Below, piece after piece: positions 34,389 through 46,392 of a stretch of 64,000 bases of DNA. The notes under the pieces were generated by a model. It made no database searches, was not told where the DNA came from, and saw only the letters and a list, made by a program, of their open reading frames with translations. The stretch lies in the NCBI GenBank assembly GCA_963693285.1, contig OY848917.1, forward strand, positions 24,920,745 through 24,984,744, written 5' to 3'. Position 1 is the stretch's first letter, and the number at the start of each line of letters is the position of its first letter. The stretch comes from Xestospongia muta. Its lineage: Eukaryota; Porifera; Demospongiae; Haplosclerida; Petrosiidae. The translations under genes were made by a program, and so were the position numbers.

Positions 34389-37300
34389 TTACCACCAGTC
34401 CCACCAACTGGCCCGTTTAGGTTTCTTCTTGACTTTTACATCAGCAACTGCACTCTCAGAATGAACTGATGCTCCAATATTGCCGCTCTCTGGAGATGAT
34501 GCTACAAACAAACATCAACTATAAATATTTACAAAGATTATTATGTAATTACATGGTTCAAAACCAAAGAAGTCACTCATCATAGACGAATGGGTTTCTT
34601 CTTCTAATTCTCTAATGAAGACAACTTGTCACATACAATATGTAGAGGTGTGGTCTAACCTGATACGGTTCTTCTCCACTTGTTCAACAATTTCATCCCT
34701 TTGTTCGACAATTTCCACTAACTCATTTAAAAGCTGATCAAAATATTTCTCATCAAAGCCTGGCTCATCTTTATAAAGAACATAACATGTGTTAATTATA
34801 CCAGGAATACTCTGAGGCTATATCCACTTATCCTTTTATTCAACCATCCATTCATCTAGCCATTACCCATTTCATTTTTAAGATTTCCAAGATCTTTTTC
34901 TATTTCCATTTGTCTGTCCTCAAGTTCTAAAGTCTTCATTTGTAGACTCAACTCTGATGTACGACATACTAACGAATTTCTCTCAGCCACTAGGTTTAAC
35001 CAAGCCTTCATGAAGTTATCTTCTTGATTAGCTGAAAACAAGTTGATAAGTGATTGAGACTTAAATAGATAGAGATTAGCATACTTCCTTCAGCATCTTT
35101 TAGATTCTGTTCAATTTCACGTGCTATTTCCTCTAGTTCTTCATATTGCAATTCTATTTGTCTCATCTCTCTTTGAATAGACTGAGCCTCACGAAATCTC
35201 TCTTGTTGTTTCTGACGTTTTTGTAATGCTATCTCATCATCATAATCTTCAATATGAAGTTGTTGGACAATACTTTTTTGACCACGTCTCTTGGGTGATA
35301 GACTATTTGTAACATTGGAAGGAAGGGTGGTCTTAGGGTGACCAAGTAAAAGTGGAGGTCTCTGTTGCCAGATTGGTATCTCAGGGGATTCTCTATCACC
35401 TTCCAGAGGTGGTTTATCAATAGTTGAGGACATCGTAGGTGGACAGTATTCATCTTCTATTTTGTCATCTAGAATTTCACTCTACAAACTAAGGGTTAAA
35501 AATGTTCTTAAATGGACACACCAACCTTTTTCTCATGAGAAGTGGATCTACTTTTTCTATGAGACCGGCCTTTCCAGTATGGTGACATTCTTTTTGTAAG
35601 AGTTGTCTTTCTCTGATGTATCTCTTCTTCTTTGCCTTCTGGTAAAGCAACATCTTCAATAATTTCTAGAGGCAAATTCGTAGGACTTGTGGGAGGAGAG
35701 CCATGGGAATGACTCTTTCTATTAGGTTGACTCCTAGCATAATTAATAGCCTAATAAAGGAGAATACTCATATAGATATCAATGAGTGTGACGTAGTGGC
35801 AAGATCATACAGTACCTCTGGGTTAGTAAGAAATAGCTGCCGATAATGAGGTTTACAAAAGAACTTGCTGGGTTCATCTTGATCACCTTTAGACATGGCA
35901 TAGTTCGTCATATTTAACTGAGTGTTACAGTGTGAACAACGGAAACAATTTCTATAGAGAAATACATGTTTATCACAAAATATTTTTATGATTATTGTAC
36001 CGATGAAAAAAGACACCATTAGCAGACATTCTCTCCATCAGGTAAACTTTCTTTCCACAAAAGAAGCAGATATCACTAGTCGTAGTGGGAGCACTAACAG
36101 GACTTAAAACAACATGACTCTGAAAGTTTATGGTAAATTAGAAAACTCATTATAGTCTTTACCTTTCTCTGTAATGAGTCTGTATTACCTAATTTTTTAA
36201 ATGTGGGTGTGGCTAATTTGGTAGGAAACTTTTCTTGTGGTTCATGTTCCTGCTTCTTGACAATGTCGTCTTCTGTTAAAAAAAGGTTTTTGTCCTTTCT
36301 TTCTTCCTTTGACTTTCTTGGAGGTGGATTTCTTTGAAAACTGCTAGTATGGGTGTTCCAAGAGTCTGTTGTGTGAGATGATTGTAATTTTTTTGTATGT
36401 CTTGGTCTGGTAACTTTTGTAGCAGCTTCATCTGGAAAGCCTTCTTTGGGTTGTTCTGGAAGTTGAAGGTTTTGGAACACTTCATAAAAATTAGAAAGAT
36501 ATGTAAAGAGAGCTAAACGATCTGGGTGGTCCATTTCTGAGGCTTTTAAAAGTTGAGGTACACCGTAATATTCATCAGCTAGACTAAATGCTAGTTTATT
36601 ATTACCCAAGCGATTTGCAGATGTAAGAGATGAATATTCTGGTCTATAGGAAGGATATAAAACTAAAACAAATCCATTTATGACAAAGCTGTACTTTATG
36701 TAATGACCCTATACAAGTAATTGACAACTAAAACAGCAACACACTTATTAAACACTGTATTATTTGTAGAGATCCAAACTCACATAATTTCTGGATTATA
36801 ACGATGTATTATAGAACATAATACTAAACCATCACGAAAAGATCGACCTAAATCATGAACTCTGATTCCATAACCTTTAACTTCTTGAAACCAATTTAAT
36901 AAAACTTGTTTGTCTATTAGAGTGGTCTCCTCTGTAAAATATCTTTTCATTTGTGTATTGTCAATGAGCATGGTCTACCTTCAGGAGTGCCATAAAGAGC
37001 ACGAGTAACTTTTCCAACTTGATTGACAGATGTTGTAGTTTTGGGAAGACAAACCTCATTTAAAACTTGAGATGCTTGTTGTAATGGTTCATTAGTAGGT
37101 GGAGCTAAATTAGATGTGGGTGATATGGAATGTATTGCTTTATTAATAACTTACTGCATATGTGTGATGATTGTTGTGGTTGAGACAAGTCATAAAGATG
37201 TTTTATCTCTGAAGATTTTACCTTCATGTTGAGGCTACGATATCTAGTTTTAGGGTCAATGGTATAACCTGAAACCTTTTTCACCAAACTGCTTGATTTA

Positions 37301-40300
37301 ACTTTAGTAAGATTTTGAAATACGCTCTCTCGTTCTGCCAAGAGTTCTAAAATGTCGTGCTTCTTACCAAATCCTTTTAACATCCAAGCTGCATCCATTG
37401 CACTTAGAAATCCTATAGCACAGCCTGTACCTTCAGACCACAAATGCTACAAAAAGAATCGGACAGACATTAGGACTGTCTATAAGAATGACAATGTTAT
37501 TTCTTTATCTCATTTTAAATTTACTATGCAATAACTCCACAACTATAAATTAGCTTAGATTATATATATATATATACTTATATATATAAATGAAGCCTTA
37601 TTTTGAGTATTTTTAAAAAATAAAAGAAGTGACTATTACAGATCTTGGAAGCAGCCTCCTCAAGAGATGATATTTTATTTACATAGAATTTATTAATTAT
37701 TATTCATAAGAAAAATGAAAGATGGTCATTGCATCTGATCATAATTTAACATTTGATAGGTTCTTTTCTTCTGTTCTAAGGTAAGGGTAACCTAGTAATT
37801 CTTAAACCTTTTATTCTTAAAAAGGTAGGATCTGTTACTGGACATGATGCATACTTCAGTATTTAGTTTAAAAGTTCAATTTTGAGTTACTCACGGACAC
37901 ATGTATGCACACATATATTTCGAAAAGTAATGAAAACATCAAAATTTCTAAAAAGCCATCAAATGTAATCATACAAATAACTGGCAAGACCATTGTAAGA
38001 ATTGTGGTATAAAATCTCTACATAGTATTAACACCCTATGAAAACTTAGGGAGGATCTATGTTGTGGGTACTATGTAAGAATTTTTATAATACCATTCCT
38101 TTTGTGGCGTTATCAGATTTCTTTTAGAAATTTATGTACAATTACAAACCAGTGTCACCAACAGTAACCATATATGATGAGAACATAGCTTTCCTACACA
38201 CATACCTGGATGAGATTATCTCCTACAAGACAAACAAGCAGATCTTCATCTTCTCTTCTGAGAGCTCTAACAGAATGTTTGGCTTGGTAGATTGAAGTGA
38301 AGTCAAAAAGATCAACATCAGTCTGGCCTTTATCATTGAGCTACATGTATATATAAACAGTAGTAAAGGAATTAGACCAGCAATTAAAATAATAAATCAC
38401 TAAAATAATTTGGGAAACACTCTATGTTTATGACATGCTGCTTCAGTCAAAAAGGGATATGCTATACAGTACCAAGGTTAGCATTAAGTGCATACAAACA
38501 GTGAAATATATCCATATCTTGACTCTAGACCTTAGACAGGGGTTCATACAGAATTTGAAGTATGGGAGGGAAAAATTCAGTTAAGTTTCGTCTTATGTCG
38601 CATGCAGTGTTGTATTATATATACATGTCTACGTAGTTGTCTATCTGATTCAAATCTTGACCATTTAAAGAAGGTTACAATAGAAGGGTCTCCATTAAAA
38701 GATGTTGACTTTAATGCAATAATGGATATTTTCAAACAAAAAATAGGTGTATTGAACTTTAACTTAAATAATTATAAAAATAAAAAAAATATGTGGAAAA
38801 TTCTTGGGGGAAAAAAGGCATCCTGGGAGGGGAATATCCCAGGGTTCCCCCCCCCCCTGTATGAACCCCTGTTAGATCTTAACTCTACACTTTAAATGTG
38901 CATGCTTAAACCTAAATGCATATGTACATATGTTGTGTTCACTGATTTAAGAGCTTGCTATTTAACAGATACACTAAGGCACTGTATACACATATTAGTT
39001 CTGAGGAGGACAATCCTGATGTATCAAATATTATAACTACCCTTCACGGACACTGAGAGAGTCAAGTGTGTTCAGTGGGTTACTATACTCTGTCCGAGTT
39101 GAGTTGAGCCCTTCATTGAAAAAGGGTGTGTTATGCATGGAATGTAAGGTGAGGTATTTTCTCACCTACTTTATCCACTTAGCACTGAAGTACATTTTAA
39201 TAGTATTCATTACTTTTTCACGTGAATGTCATGCGAACAGACCACGTTTTTCCACGTGTTTATGAAGATACAAAGGGGAAGAGACTGAGGCTGCAAACAA
39301 AGCAAAGGAGGTCGTTGCGAATGTCTATGACTATTTCGAGGAACTTCACAGGTGTCAACGTACTCAAGGGCCTCTTAAAAGAACTGCTGATGCCGCAGGA
39401 GTTTCACGTGCCAGCATCATTTGTTAAAAGGGTTTTTTAGAACCACGGCGGCTTTATTGCTGTCTTAAATCTCAAAAGACAATATCTGATTATTATTTTA
39501 ATAGTAATAATTATTATAATAGAACATTTGTTCATATAATTAGAACTGTAATTTTGAATTGCCACGTGACACACAGCTGACTTCTCAAGGTAAAAAGTGT
39601 TATTTGAAGGTATGGAATTTAAAGTATGATGAAGGTATGCCATTGAAAATGTATGGAGTTTATAGTTTGCTACTTTCTTGTAGCACTAGAGAGCCAAATT
39701 TCATAGGCGGATGAGGCACTTATATTTTGGGGGGGCTCACACCATAACTATGTGATGAATATGCAGACATGAATGTACCCATAATGCAGAAAGTGTGTTT
39801 GATATAATCACAATCAGTATTACCAACATTAATTTAAAATGTACCAAAGTATTTCCTTTACTCATCATTTACCATAACAAATTCCTTAGCTATTTCAACA
39901 AGATCACCTTCATTAGTTATGCATTTATATACATGAAGGACCAGACAATTGTTAAGCCGTTTTTCCGTCATTGTGGCCTTCAAATATGTCAAAAGTTTTG
40001 ACAGTTTCATCAACACCAATAAGATTAACTTAGATTCTTGTTGTGGGGTAAGTAGCAAGCAATAAAAATTTTGGGGGGGCTGAGCCCCCTCTTTCTAAAT
40101 ATTGGGGGGGCTCTAGCCCCTCTAGCCCCCCCCCTTCAGCCTCCTATGAATTTTATATATAAATAGCGCATTTACAAGCTGAATTGATTGGTGCAAGTTC
40201 CATGTAGATAGCTCATAAAACGGCAAAGTTATTTACATGTCTGGGTGGCTCAACTCAACTCGGACAGAGTATAATAGAGTCAAGTGTGTTCAGTGGATTA

Positions 40301-43300
40301 CTAATAGATGGTGTAGTCATATAATTCCTGAACAACCAAGAGAATCTTCCTCTCTCTGTCTATATCTACAATGCACATGTACCTCCTTTTTGACAAGTTG
40401 ACATTGTTGGCAAAAAGGAAGATGGACTATATTGTTTGTACTTGTTAGAATAGCTTACAGAAAACTCTAAGGAAGATAGTCCAGTAGACCACTTAGCAAC
40501 TTCACTAGCATATGAAAACATAGCTTGCACATTTTGATTAGTAGGATGAAGGAGCTGTTTAACATCAGAGTAATCCTATAAAGTGTAAAATTTCAACACT
40601 AATTTTTACATATTGGCATATGTGAATCACCATTTTAAAGACTCCTTTCTTTAATAAACTGTCCTTTTTTGTAGTCATTAAGAAATAATGAGTGACATCT
40701 TTATAGTAGACTATACTTTCAAGGTCAATACCTATATTAGACATAGGGTAATAGTAACAGGTAAATAAAAATTTTAAGAAATTCCTTAAATGTAGTCATA
40801 ACAATAAAAACATTTCAAGCAAAACCAAAGTAGGAATAGCAGTAAGGACATCACTAACTAATAGCCACAATATCAAGGGCACAATGCTTTGTTACATATG
40901 AAGCAAACAGTCCACTAAGAAGACTAAAGTAAATTAAAGTAAATGTTCAGTTAGATGTTAAGTGAGGATTCTGAAATGAAATGTACTCACAATGCAGTAA
41001 AAACAACTTTTAAATATAAATATTGTGTTCGGGTATTTCTTTGTGGCTACTATGTATAGATATATCCACACTGCCATTCCTACTTTGAAATTATTTGAGC
41101 TGTATTTACTGACATTTAATGAATTCTTTTAGAACTTTGTATGTTAAATTAGTTAAAGTATGTTCACAATGAGCTGTTAATATTACAGTTTGAATAACTG
41201 TACTCAGTATATATTATACAATTGACTAACAATAATATATTATGCATGTATCAGAAAGAGTGAGTATATATGTATATATGTGTATAACTAAGACATACAT
41301 ATTTAAATTGTTTTATTTGTGAAATAAAAATCTTAGGCTTAAACAATTAATAGAAATATTTAAGAATCATAGTAATAGAAATAATAAACATATATATTAC
41401 ATTATTACCTGTATCATCATATAAATTCTTAAGAAATTGTTGATTGAACATAGATGCTACTGCTTTAACCTCCTTAACATCTTCCTCCTCTATAGTACGA
41501 CGATTAACAAAATTAGCAGTGATTACTATTGTCAATTTAGTTTGTGTAACTGATTTGTCAAATCCTGGAGTTTGGCTGTTCTTGCCTTCAGCTCTAACTA
41601 ACACTTTAAAATCTTTTTGGTGAAGTACGTGATCATCAGGACAAAATTTGGCATGCCAGCCACGCCCATTTGCTGGGTCTTTGACCTTGATAAACTCTAC
41701 ATTAAAAAAAAATTCGATCCCCAGTAGCAGGCAGACTTTAAGGAGTATTGACTGGAGAGAACGAATACCTAGATAGGAGGAGAATACTTTAACTAATATT
41801 ATTCATATCGCAAGTAAAATCTGAAATATAATAACAGATTATTCATAACATAGATTAAATTCACAGTCCAACCAACTATTCTAAATTACAATGTAAAATT
41901 CAAAGCTCATACCAATGTTAAATCTTACCGTGCTGGATACATTATTGGATATGAAAGATTTCAGCATCCAGTGATGTTTGCTTTAACCTATGTAATTATA
42001 ATATTCCTACAATGGATTGACAGAACTAGCTGAATAAGACTGACTAACTAGTTTGAAAACAAGATTGAATTCTCAAGTGCGGTACATTCCACATTCCACA
42101 CTTTCCAATTAGGCTGAATTACAAATATTAAATTGAAAGATTCTGTCAATTAGATATACATGCATGTACACCATTTGCAATTGATTAAATATGGTGCCTA
42201 TTTTATCATAATCATGCTAATAACAGAACCAATACAGCAATAAGGTAAATCCAAATAAATTAACTTACTGATATGGTCGATCCCTCCAGCACAAAACTGA
42301 CCACAAAATTTCTTAGCACCTAACCTTCGAAGATCATCAATAGTGAAAGCCCAAAGCTGAAGAACATTATTACAAGAAAATGAAGAAGTCTTTTCAACAA
42401 TAATAACTTCACAACCAAGCAAGGCAGCCTCAATTGCAAAACGCATCCCAACAGGACCACATCCGACAACAACTACTCTTATATCTTGACATACTTTTTG
42501 TTGTTCATACTCTGCTGAGTTAACCTTTTAAAAGAAAATATATAAAATGAACATGCATAATTGCGATAGTATGTTAGCAAAATTTAGTATATAATTGATT
42601 AATCAATGATGGTTCAGCTAAAAACTAGGGCATACCGCGATTTCTTGTTCATTCATTCATAAAAGGAATACTAATAATCATAGAGATTAAGTGAGCTTTT
42701 TAAACTTTGACTAAGTACAATGACATCATATCTATGTGCCATATTGTGGAACTCCACAAGAGAATACTGGAAGTAGCTCAAATTGATAGGTTCAGAGAAG
42801 GTTAGTTTGAGAATATAATTTCCAGTTGTTGCATCAAGCACAAATCCTGTTAGTTTTGGCTTAGTATTGTCAGAAGTATAGTCAGAAGCCTGCTTTTTGT
42901 TTGATAGCAAATTTTTCCAAAGGTATAATTATTCACAAACCATGAATAGCCAAACATGCTATGATTAATATGTCTTGAAATTTAAATGAGCATCTTTCAT
43001 CTTTACATGCAAAAGAATACAATAAACTTTAAGAAACATGTTGTTAAAGTCACACTAAAAATATTTGCAGGTTTTCAGTATGAAACAATGTTAACTCTTT
43101 TATTTGGCACCCACTTGAAAAGTTTCAGTTTTCATAGAAACAAGAATAAAGGTATCACAACAAAAAATGGAAATATCTAAATCTTATTATAAGTAATTAA
43201 AGTATTAATTTATTATCAGACACATAATTATGCTTATTTAAAATGTAAGTGGACAAAAAGGTAATTAATTTGTCTTCATGAAGGTGCATACATACATTCT

Positions 43301-46087
43301 TGTTATATAAGGCTAAGAGTTAATATAAATGAAAGGATTAAGATTTAAGCAACACAATGATGACAAAATTATCTTGCTCTAAGCATTGGAAAGTAGCCAG
43401 TTAAGAGCTTAGAAGAGCAGATCAAAACATCATGTCCATATATCTTCTATTTCCCAAACTTAACCATGCTTAGCTGGGGAGTGGCATACTGAATGTGCAC
43501 AATAATCATTACAATGTTAACGTTTTTAGTTAATGACTATAAAAAATACGTACTCTAGATATTAAATTACAACAGGAAATCATGGATGTGATAATTGGAT
43601 CTGTTGTGAATAATCAAAACAGGTATATACTTAAAACAGTCATAGCTATACATATGTACATGTAGGCCAAAGCCATACAATATTGAGCATGGCCTACAGT
43701 CATAGTTATACATATGTACATGTAGGCCAAAGCCATACAATATTAAGCATACATCTGCGAAAGAAACAAAAGCTAGTAGAAATTGCAGCAAGTAGAAAGG
43801 AAGTGATGCCACATGTGTATCTGAACTATATGATAAAGTGTTTAATTTGTCTTGTCACCTCAATAATTTAAAGACAGCAGCACTTAGAAAAATAGATAAT
43901 CTTGAATGATTGAATTGATTTAAAGAAAATCATACCATGAATATGATCATCAATGCATGCAGCACACAAAAGGTAAGATGACTGCAATTGGCTTAAAATT
44001 AGGCAATTCAGCAACTTACAAGCTACAGATAGTTACCATAATCTTGTACTTTAAAGTCACACATTTGTGCATGTAATATTAAAGGAGACTTTAAAAATTT
44101 ATTTTTAATCCATTTTTCTCAATCAAATTTCAATGATAATATTATATTTATAGGAATACTAGCAATTTCTCTTCAATAGTTTGTTGAAGTATCCATATGA
44201 TACAAAAAGTAATTGAAGAACGAGGGGAGGACTCTCAAATATTTTCTGCCAATTGTGCTTAAATATGATACTCAGGGGCTGTTACTTTCATCTTCTTTAC
44301 TTTGATTATTGAAGACCATATTACACATTGTGCATACAAATGATACAATTTGTGCTATCTCACTATTTTGTAGTAATAGTAATACAATAAAATCTAGATT
44401 GGACAGACTAATTGCATTCCATATATAGCAAATACTATATATAGTGCATAACAAAATAGAAGCTCAGTGATCATTAAAATAAGCACATCAAGATAATAAG
44501 CAAAATCTGGTATCAAAAATAAAGGAATTTTATAACATTTTATAGATAGCGCCACATCTATATCTAGTCTTGCATTCTACCCCTTCATTAAAAATCTTTA
44601 GGATCTGGTGATATTACTTGTCAGAATTTAATGTATGTTCACTTTAGGGAAGTGCTTTGCTGAGTAGCTGTCAAGTATGTGTGAAAACTATACGCTCTAA
44701 TGAAGAGAAAATGTCTGTGATTCTTTGCAAAGGTTATGGTGAAGATGTTACTGAAAGGCTGAATGACGAAAGAAATTGTGTAGCAACCCATCAAGAGAGA
44801 AACTTTTGTGCACCATAAGACATCAATATTACACTCAAGGTTACTGAAGCATGTCTTTTAATTGGCATTTAGAATGTTGAAATCTGATTGGGCTGCTGTG
44901 TATACCGTAGTTCCCCGAGTAAGTGCCCATGGGTGCTTAGAGTTCATTTGGAATTTGAAAAGGGTGAGCACTTACATGGGATTTTTCAAAAACAGCTTCT
45001 AGTAAGTGCCCACTTATGAATAATTAATTAATTAATAATGTGAATATTCCGTATGTGTGATATAGAAGTTAATGCTATCGAGGCTCTGAGAACTAACCCA
45101 GAGCGCAATATACCTCCTATAGCAAAGAAGTATGGTGTAGACAGAAATATATTAGAGAATGGGATAAGGAGTTTGACAAGCTTCTCGACTCACAATAATG
45201 ATATGCTGTATAGTCAAGGACAAAAGGAGAAGATCCTCCATTGAGGAAGGTAGTTTAGAAGTGCCTTGTGAGCTGACCTCTTGAATTCCAAACGGAACAA
45301 AAGACAACGAAACTATATCTAAACTTAGAAAATTGCTAGCCTTACTTACTTCTCTTTGCTCAACGCGCCATATTAACCACAATAACCACAAATCTAAGAG
45401 GATGGGATGGGGGTGGGCGCTTGCACAGGGAATTGACATTTCCCTTTAAGGACAAAAATAAGGGGGTATTGGTGTCCCTAGAGCACTTTTGCTCTATACA
45501 ATGCAGTGGAGTAGGAACAAAATGAAAATTGGAAGGGGGGGGGGGAGAGCCAACAACCAAAATTATAATGTTATTGCCTAGTATTATACAAAACAATAAT
45601 TATAGTAATAAAATAACAATAACTCAGTTTGGGGACTAATCCCCTGCAGCAAAGTTGGGGGGGGCTGGCCCCTCTTGCAGTAAAGTTGGGGGGGGGGCCT
45701 TGGCCCTCCTGACCCCCCCCCCCCCAATCCTACTCCACTGCAATGTGGGTTTCAATGTCAGACTAATCAGTATTGGTATCAGTAGTACAATATCATATTC
45801 GCAATTTCTCAGTATAATATTATACTGTTGGTAATAGTTAGCTACACATAACATACACTCACCTTCTTGTCCAACAGTTCCCAGAGCGATTTAGCTTTCC
45901 AATAATTAAGTTTGCTTTTAAGTCCAGTATATAAGTCAATACCAGACGTATTTTGCAGTTTAAGCTGCTTTTTTAGTGCCTCCAGCGACACAGTAATGGA
46001 TGGTACATCGCAGGCCTTTTCTAAAAAGTAGGCGAAGAGATCCGAAGGATCTGTTGACTGGAAATCACCATTTACCTCGTTAGCCAT
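34389..46087 (-). CDS. MICAL: MICAL-family F-actin monooxygenase, full-length (FAD monooxygenase, CH, LIM, bMERB)
   Basis: Eighteen minus-strand exons: 45863-46087, 42269-42524, 41409-41768, 40631-40731, 40459-40575, 38206-38340, 37155-37446, 36979-37104, 36784-36931, 36163-36643, 36001-36119, 35816-35951, 35526-35750, 35085-35481, 34867-35031, 34660-34768, 34553-34611, 34389-34501; 3,564 nt, about 1,187 aa, every junction in phase. The N-terminus has [17 protein letters not shown]; the FAD fold [17 protein letters not shown] and [20 protein letters not shown] follow, with [12 protein letters not shown] and EGTGCAIGF of the monooxygenase. Then come a CH domain ([13 protein letters not shown]..., [10 protein letters not shown]), a LIM zinc module ([14 protein letters not shown]...[11 protein letters not shown]...FFCKPHY) and a C-terminal coiled-coil bMERB ([33 protein letters not shown]) that in the family binds Rab GTPases. 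MICALs use NADPH to oxidise actin methionines and disassemble filaments. A 47-bp intron splits the CH start. An upstream in-frame ATG at 46,180 is less likely as the start. Confidence 0.93.
37561..37587. repeat. AT dinucleotide microsatellite
   Basis: A short (TA)n tract broken by one CT, in the 759-bp MICAL intron between exons 37155-37446 and 38206-38340. The rest of that intron up to 38,205 holds no other recognisable feature. Confidence 0.8.
38536..38872. mobile_element. 337-bp TIR element with 3-bp target duplication TAG
   Basis: Ends are ACAGGGGTTCATACAG and its exact inverse CTGTATGAACCCCTGT, flanked on both sides by TAG. The interior has G-runs near the right end (GGGAGGGGAATATCCC, C10). 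There is no transposase. It lies in the MICAL intron between 38,341 and 40,458. Confidence 0.8.
39086..40271. mobile_element. ~1.19 kb DNA transposon remnant with TA target duplication and IS630/Tc1-like helix-turn-helix
   Basis: Ends are TACTCTGTCCGAGTTGAGTT and its inverse, flanked by TA on both sides (39,084-39,085 and 40,272-40,273). Inside, near 39,275-39,425 on the plus strand, one frame reads [20 protein letters not shown] followed by [17 protein letters not shown], like the N-terminal HTH of IS630/Tc1-type transposases; the catalytic domain is absent. The element is itself interrupted by a second transposon (39,701-40,149). A direct repeat of about 26 bp (GAGTCAAGTGTGTTCAGTGG, then a few more bases) lies immediately outside both ends. 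Confidence 0.75.
39701..40149. mobile_element. 449-bp G-run-rich TIR element nested in the IS630-like remnant
   Basis: Ends TCATAGG and CCTATGA with target duplication ATT on both sides (39,698-39,700 and 40,150-40,152). Further inside, GGATGAGG pairs imperfectly with CTTCAGCCTC. The interior has poly-G/poly-C blocks (GGGGGGGCTGAGCCCCC, GGGGGGGCTCTAGCCCC). It encodes no recognised protein. The nesting shows that it inserted after the surrounding element. Confidence 0.75.
43637..43756. repeat. Two tandem copies of a 60-bp unit
   Basis: Exact period of 60 bp (43,637-43,696 and 43,697-43,756), the copies differing at a few positions and containing CATATGTACATGTAGGCCAA. It lies in the first MICAL intron. 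Confidence 0.85.
44905..45440 (+). mobile_element. Remnant of a pogo/psq-type DNA transposon
   Basis: The left end CCGTAGTTCCCCGAGTAAGT followed by GCCC has a poor inverse counterpart near 45,410-45,440 (GGGCGCTTGCACAGGGAATT). Between them, at about 45,053-45,180, a short frame reads [20 protein letters not shown] then [11 protein letters not shown], resembling a psq-type helix-turn-helix (A..A...G/N..I..IAK.YGV...IL). The remainder of a transposase is absent. Boundaries and family are tentative. Confidence 0.45.
45503..45741. mobile_element. 239-bp G-run-rich TIR element with AAT target duplication
   Basis: Ends GCAGTGGAGTAGGA and the exact inverse TCCTACTCCACTGC, flanked by AAT on both sides (45,500-45,502 and 45,742-45,744). 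The interior has G9-G10 and C12 runs and GGGGGGGGCTGGCCCC, like the elements at 39,701 and 38,536. No coding capacity. Confidence 0.8.
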
Positions 46088-46392
46088 TTTATGCGTTTCT
46101 GTGCTTTGATCTGCTAAGTAGACGATAACGTAGTAGGCAAAAAAAGAGTAGGAAAAACTGTTTGTAAACCACAACAACAACTACAAAGATGACTTAGTTC
46201 TCAGTATGACCACAAGAGTGAGGCTATTACTTATTAGTATCACGAGACTTCCACCCGACTCACCCATTTCATTAAAGGGAGGGTTGGCAACTAAGAGCTA
46301 CATTCATATGAACGTGTGGCTTCTTGCAGAACTAACGAGAGGGAAGGAGAGAAATCAAGTGACGTTGTTTTATTTATATGCTATAACTGACA
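46088..46392. promoter_or_regulatory. Shared head-to-head promoter between MICAL and the ankyrin-Roc-death gene
   Basis: About 305 bp separate the two proposed start codons (46,087 minus strand and 46,393 plus strand). The segment is less AT-rich than the introns around it and has no TATA box at a clear position, as in many bidirectional promoters. Open frames entering it from both sides (MLLWFTNS... minus, MTTRVRLL... plus) have no family support and are probably 5' UTR. Confidence 0.5.

Larger units (their letters stand above)
42525..45862. other. Long first intron of MICAL (3.3 kb)
   Basis: Apart from the 60-bp duplication at 43,637, the pogo/psq-like remnant at 44,905 and the G-rich TIR element at 45,503, I see no exon, RNA gene or other structure. 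Other open frames here are short and without family features. Confidence 0.6.

Noticed and set aside
38602..38895. 97-codon plus-strand frame in a MICAL intron
   Set aside because: It runs through the TIR element and its C10 tract; no family resemblance.
46088..46180. Upstream in-frame extension of MICAL to an ATG at 46,180
   Set aside because: The extension is hydrophobic and unlike MICAL N-termini; the family similarity begins after the ATG at 46,087.
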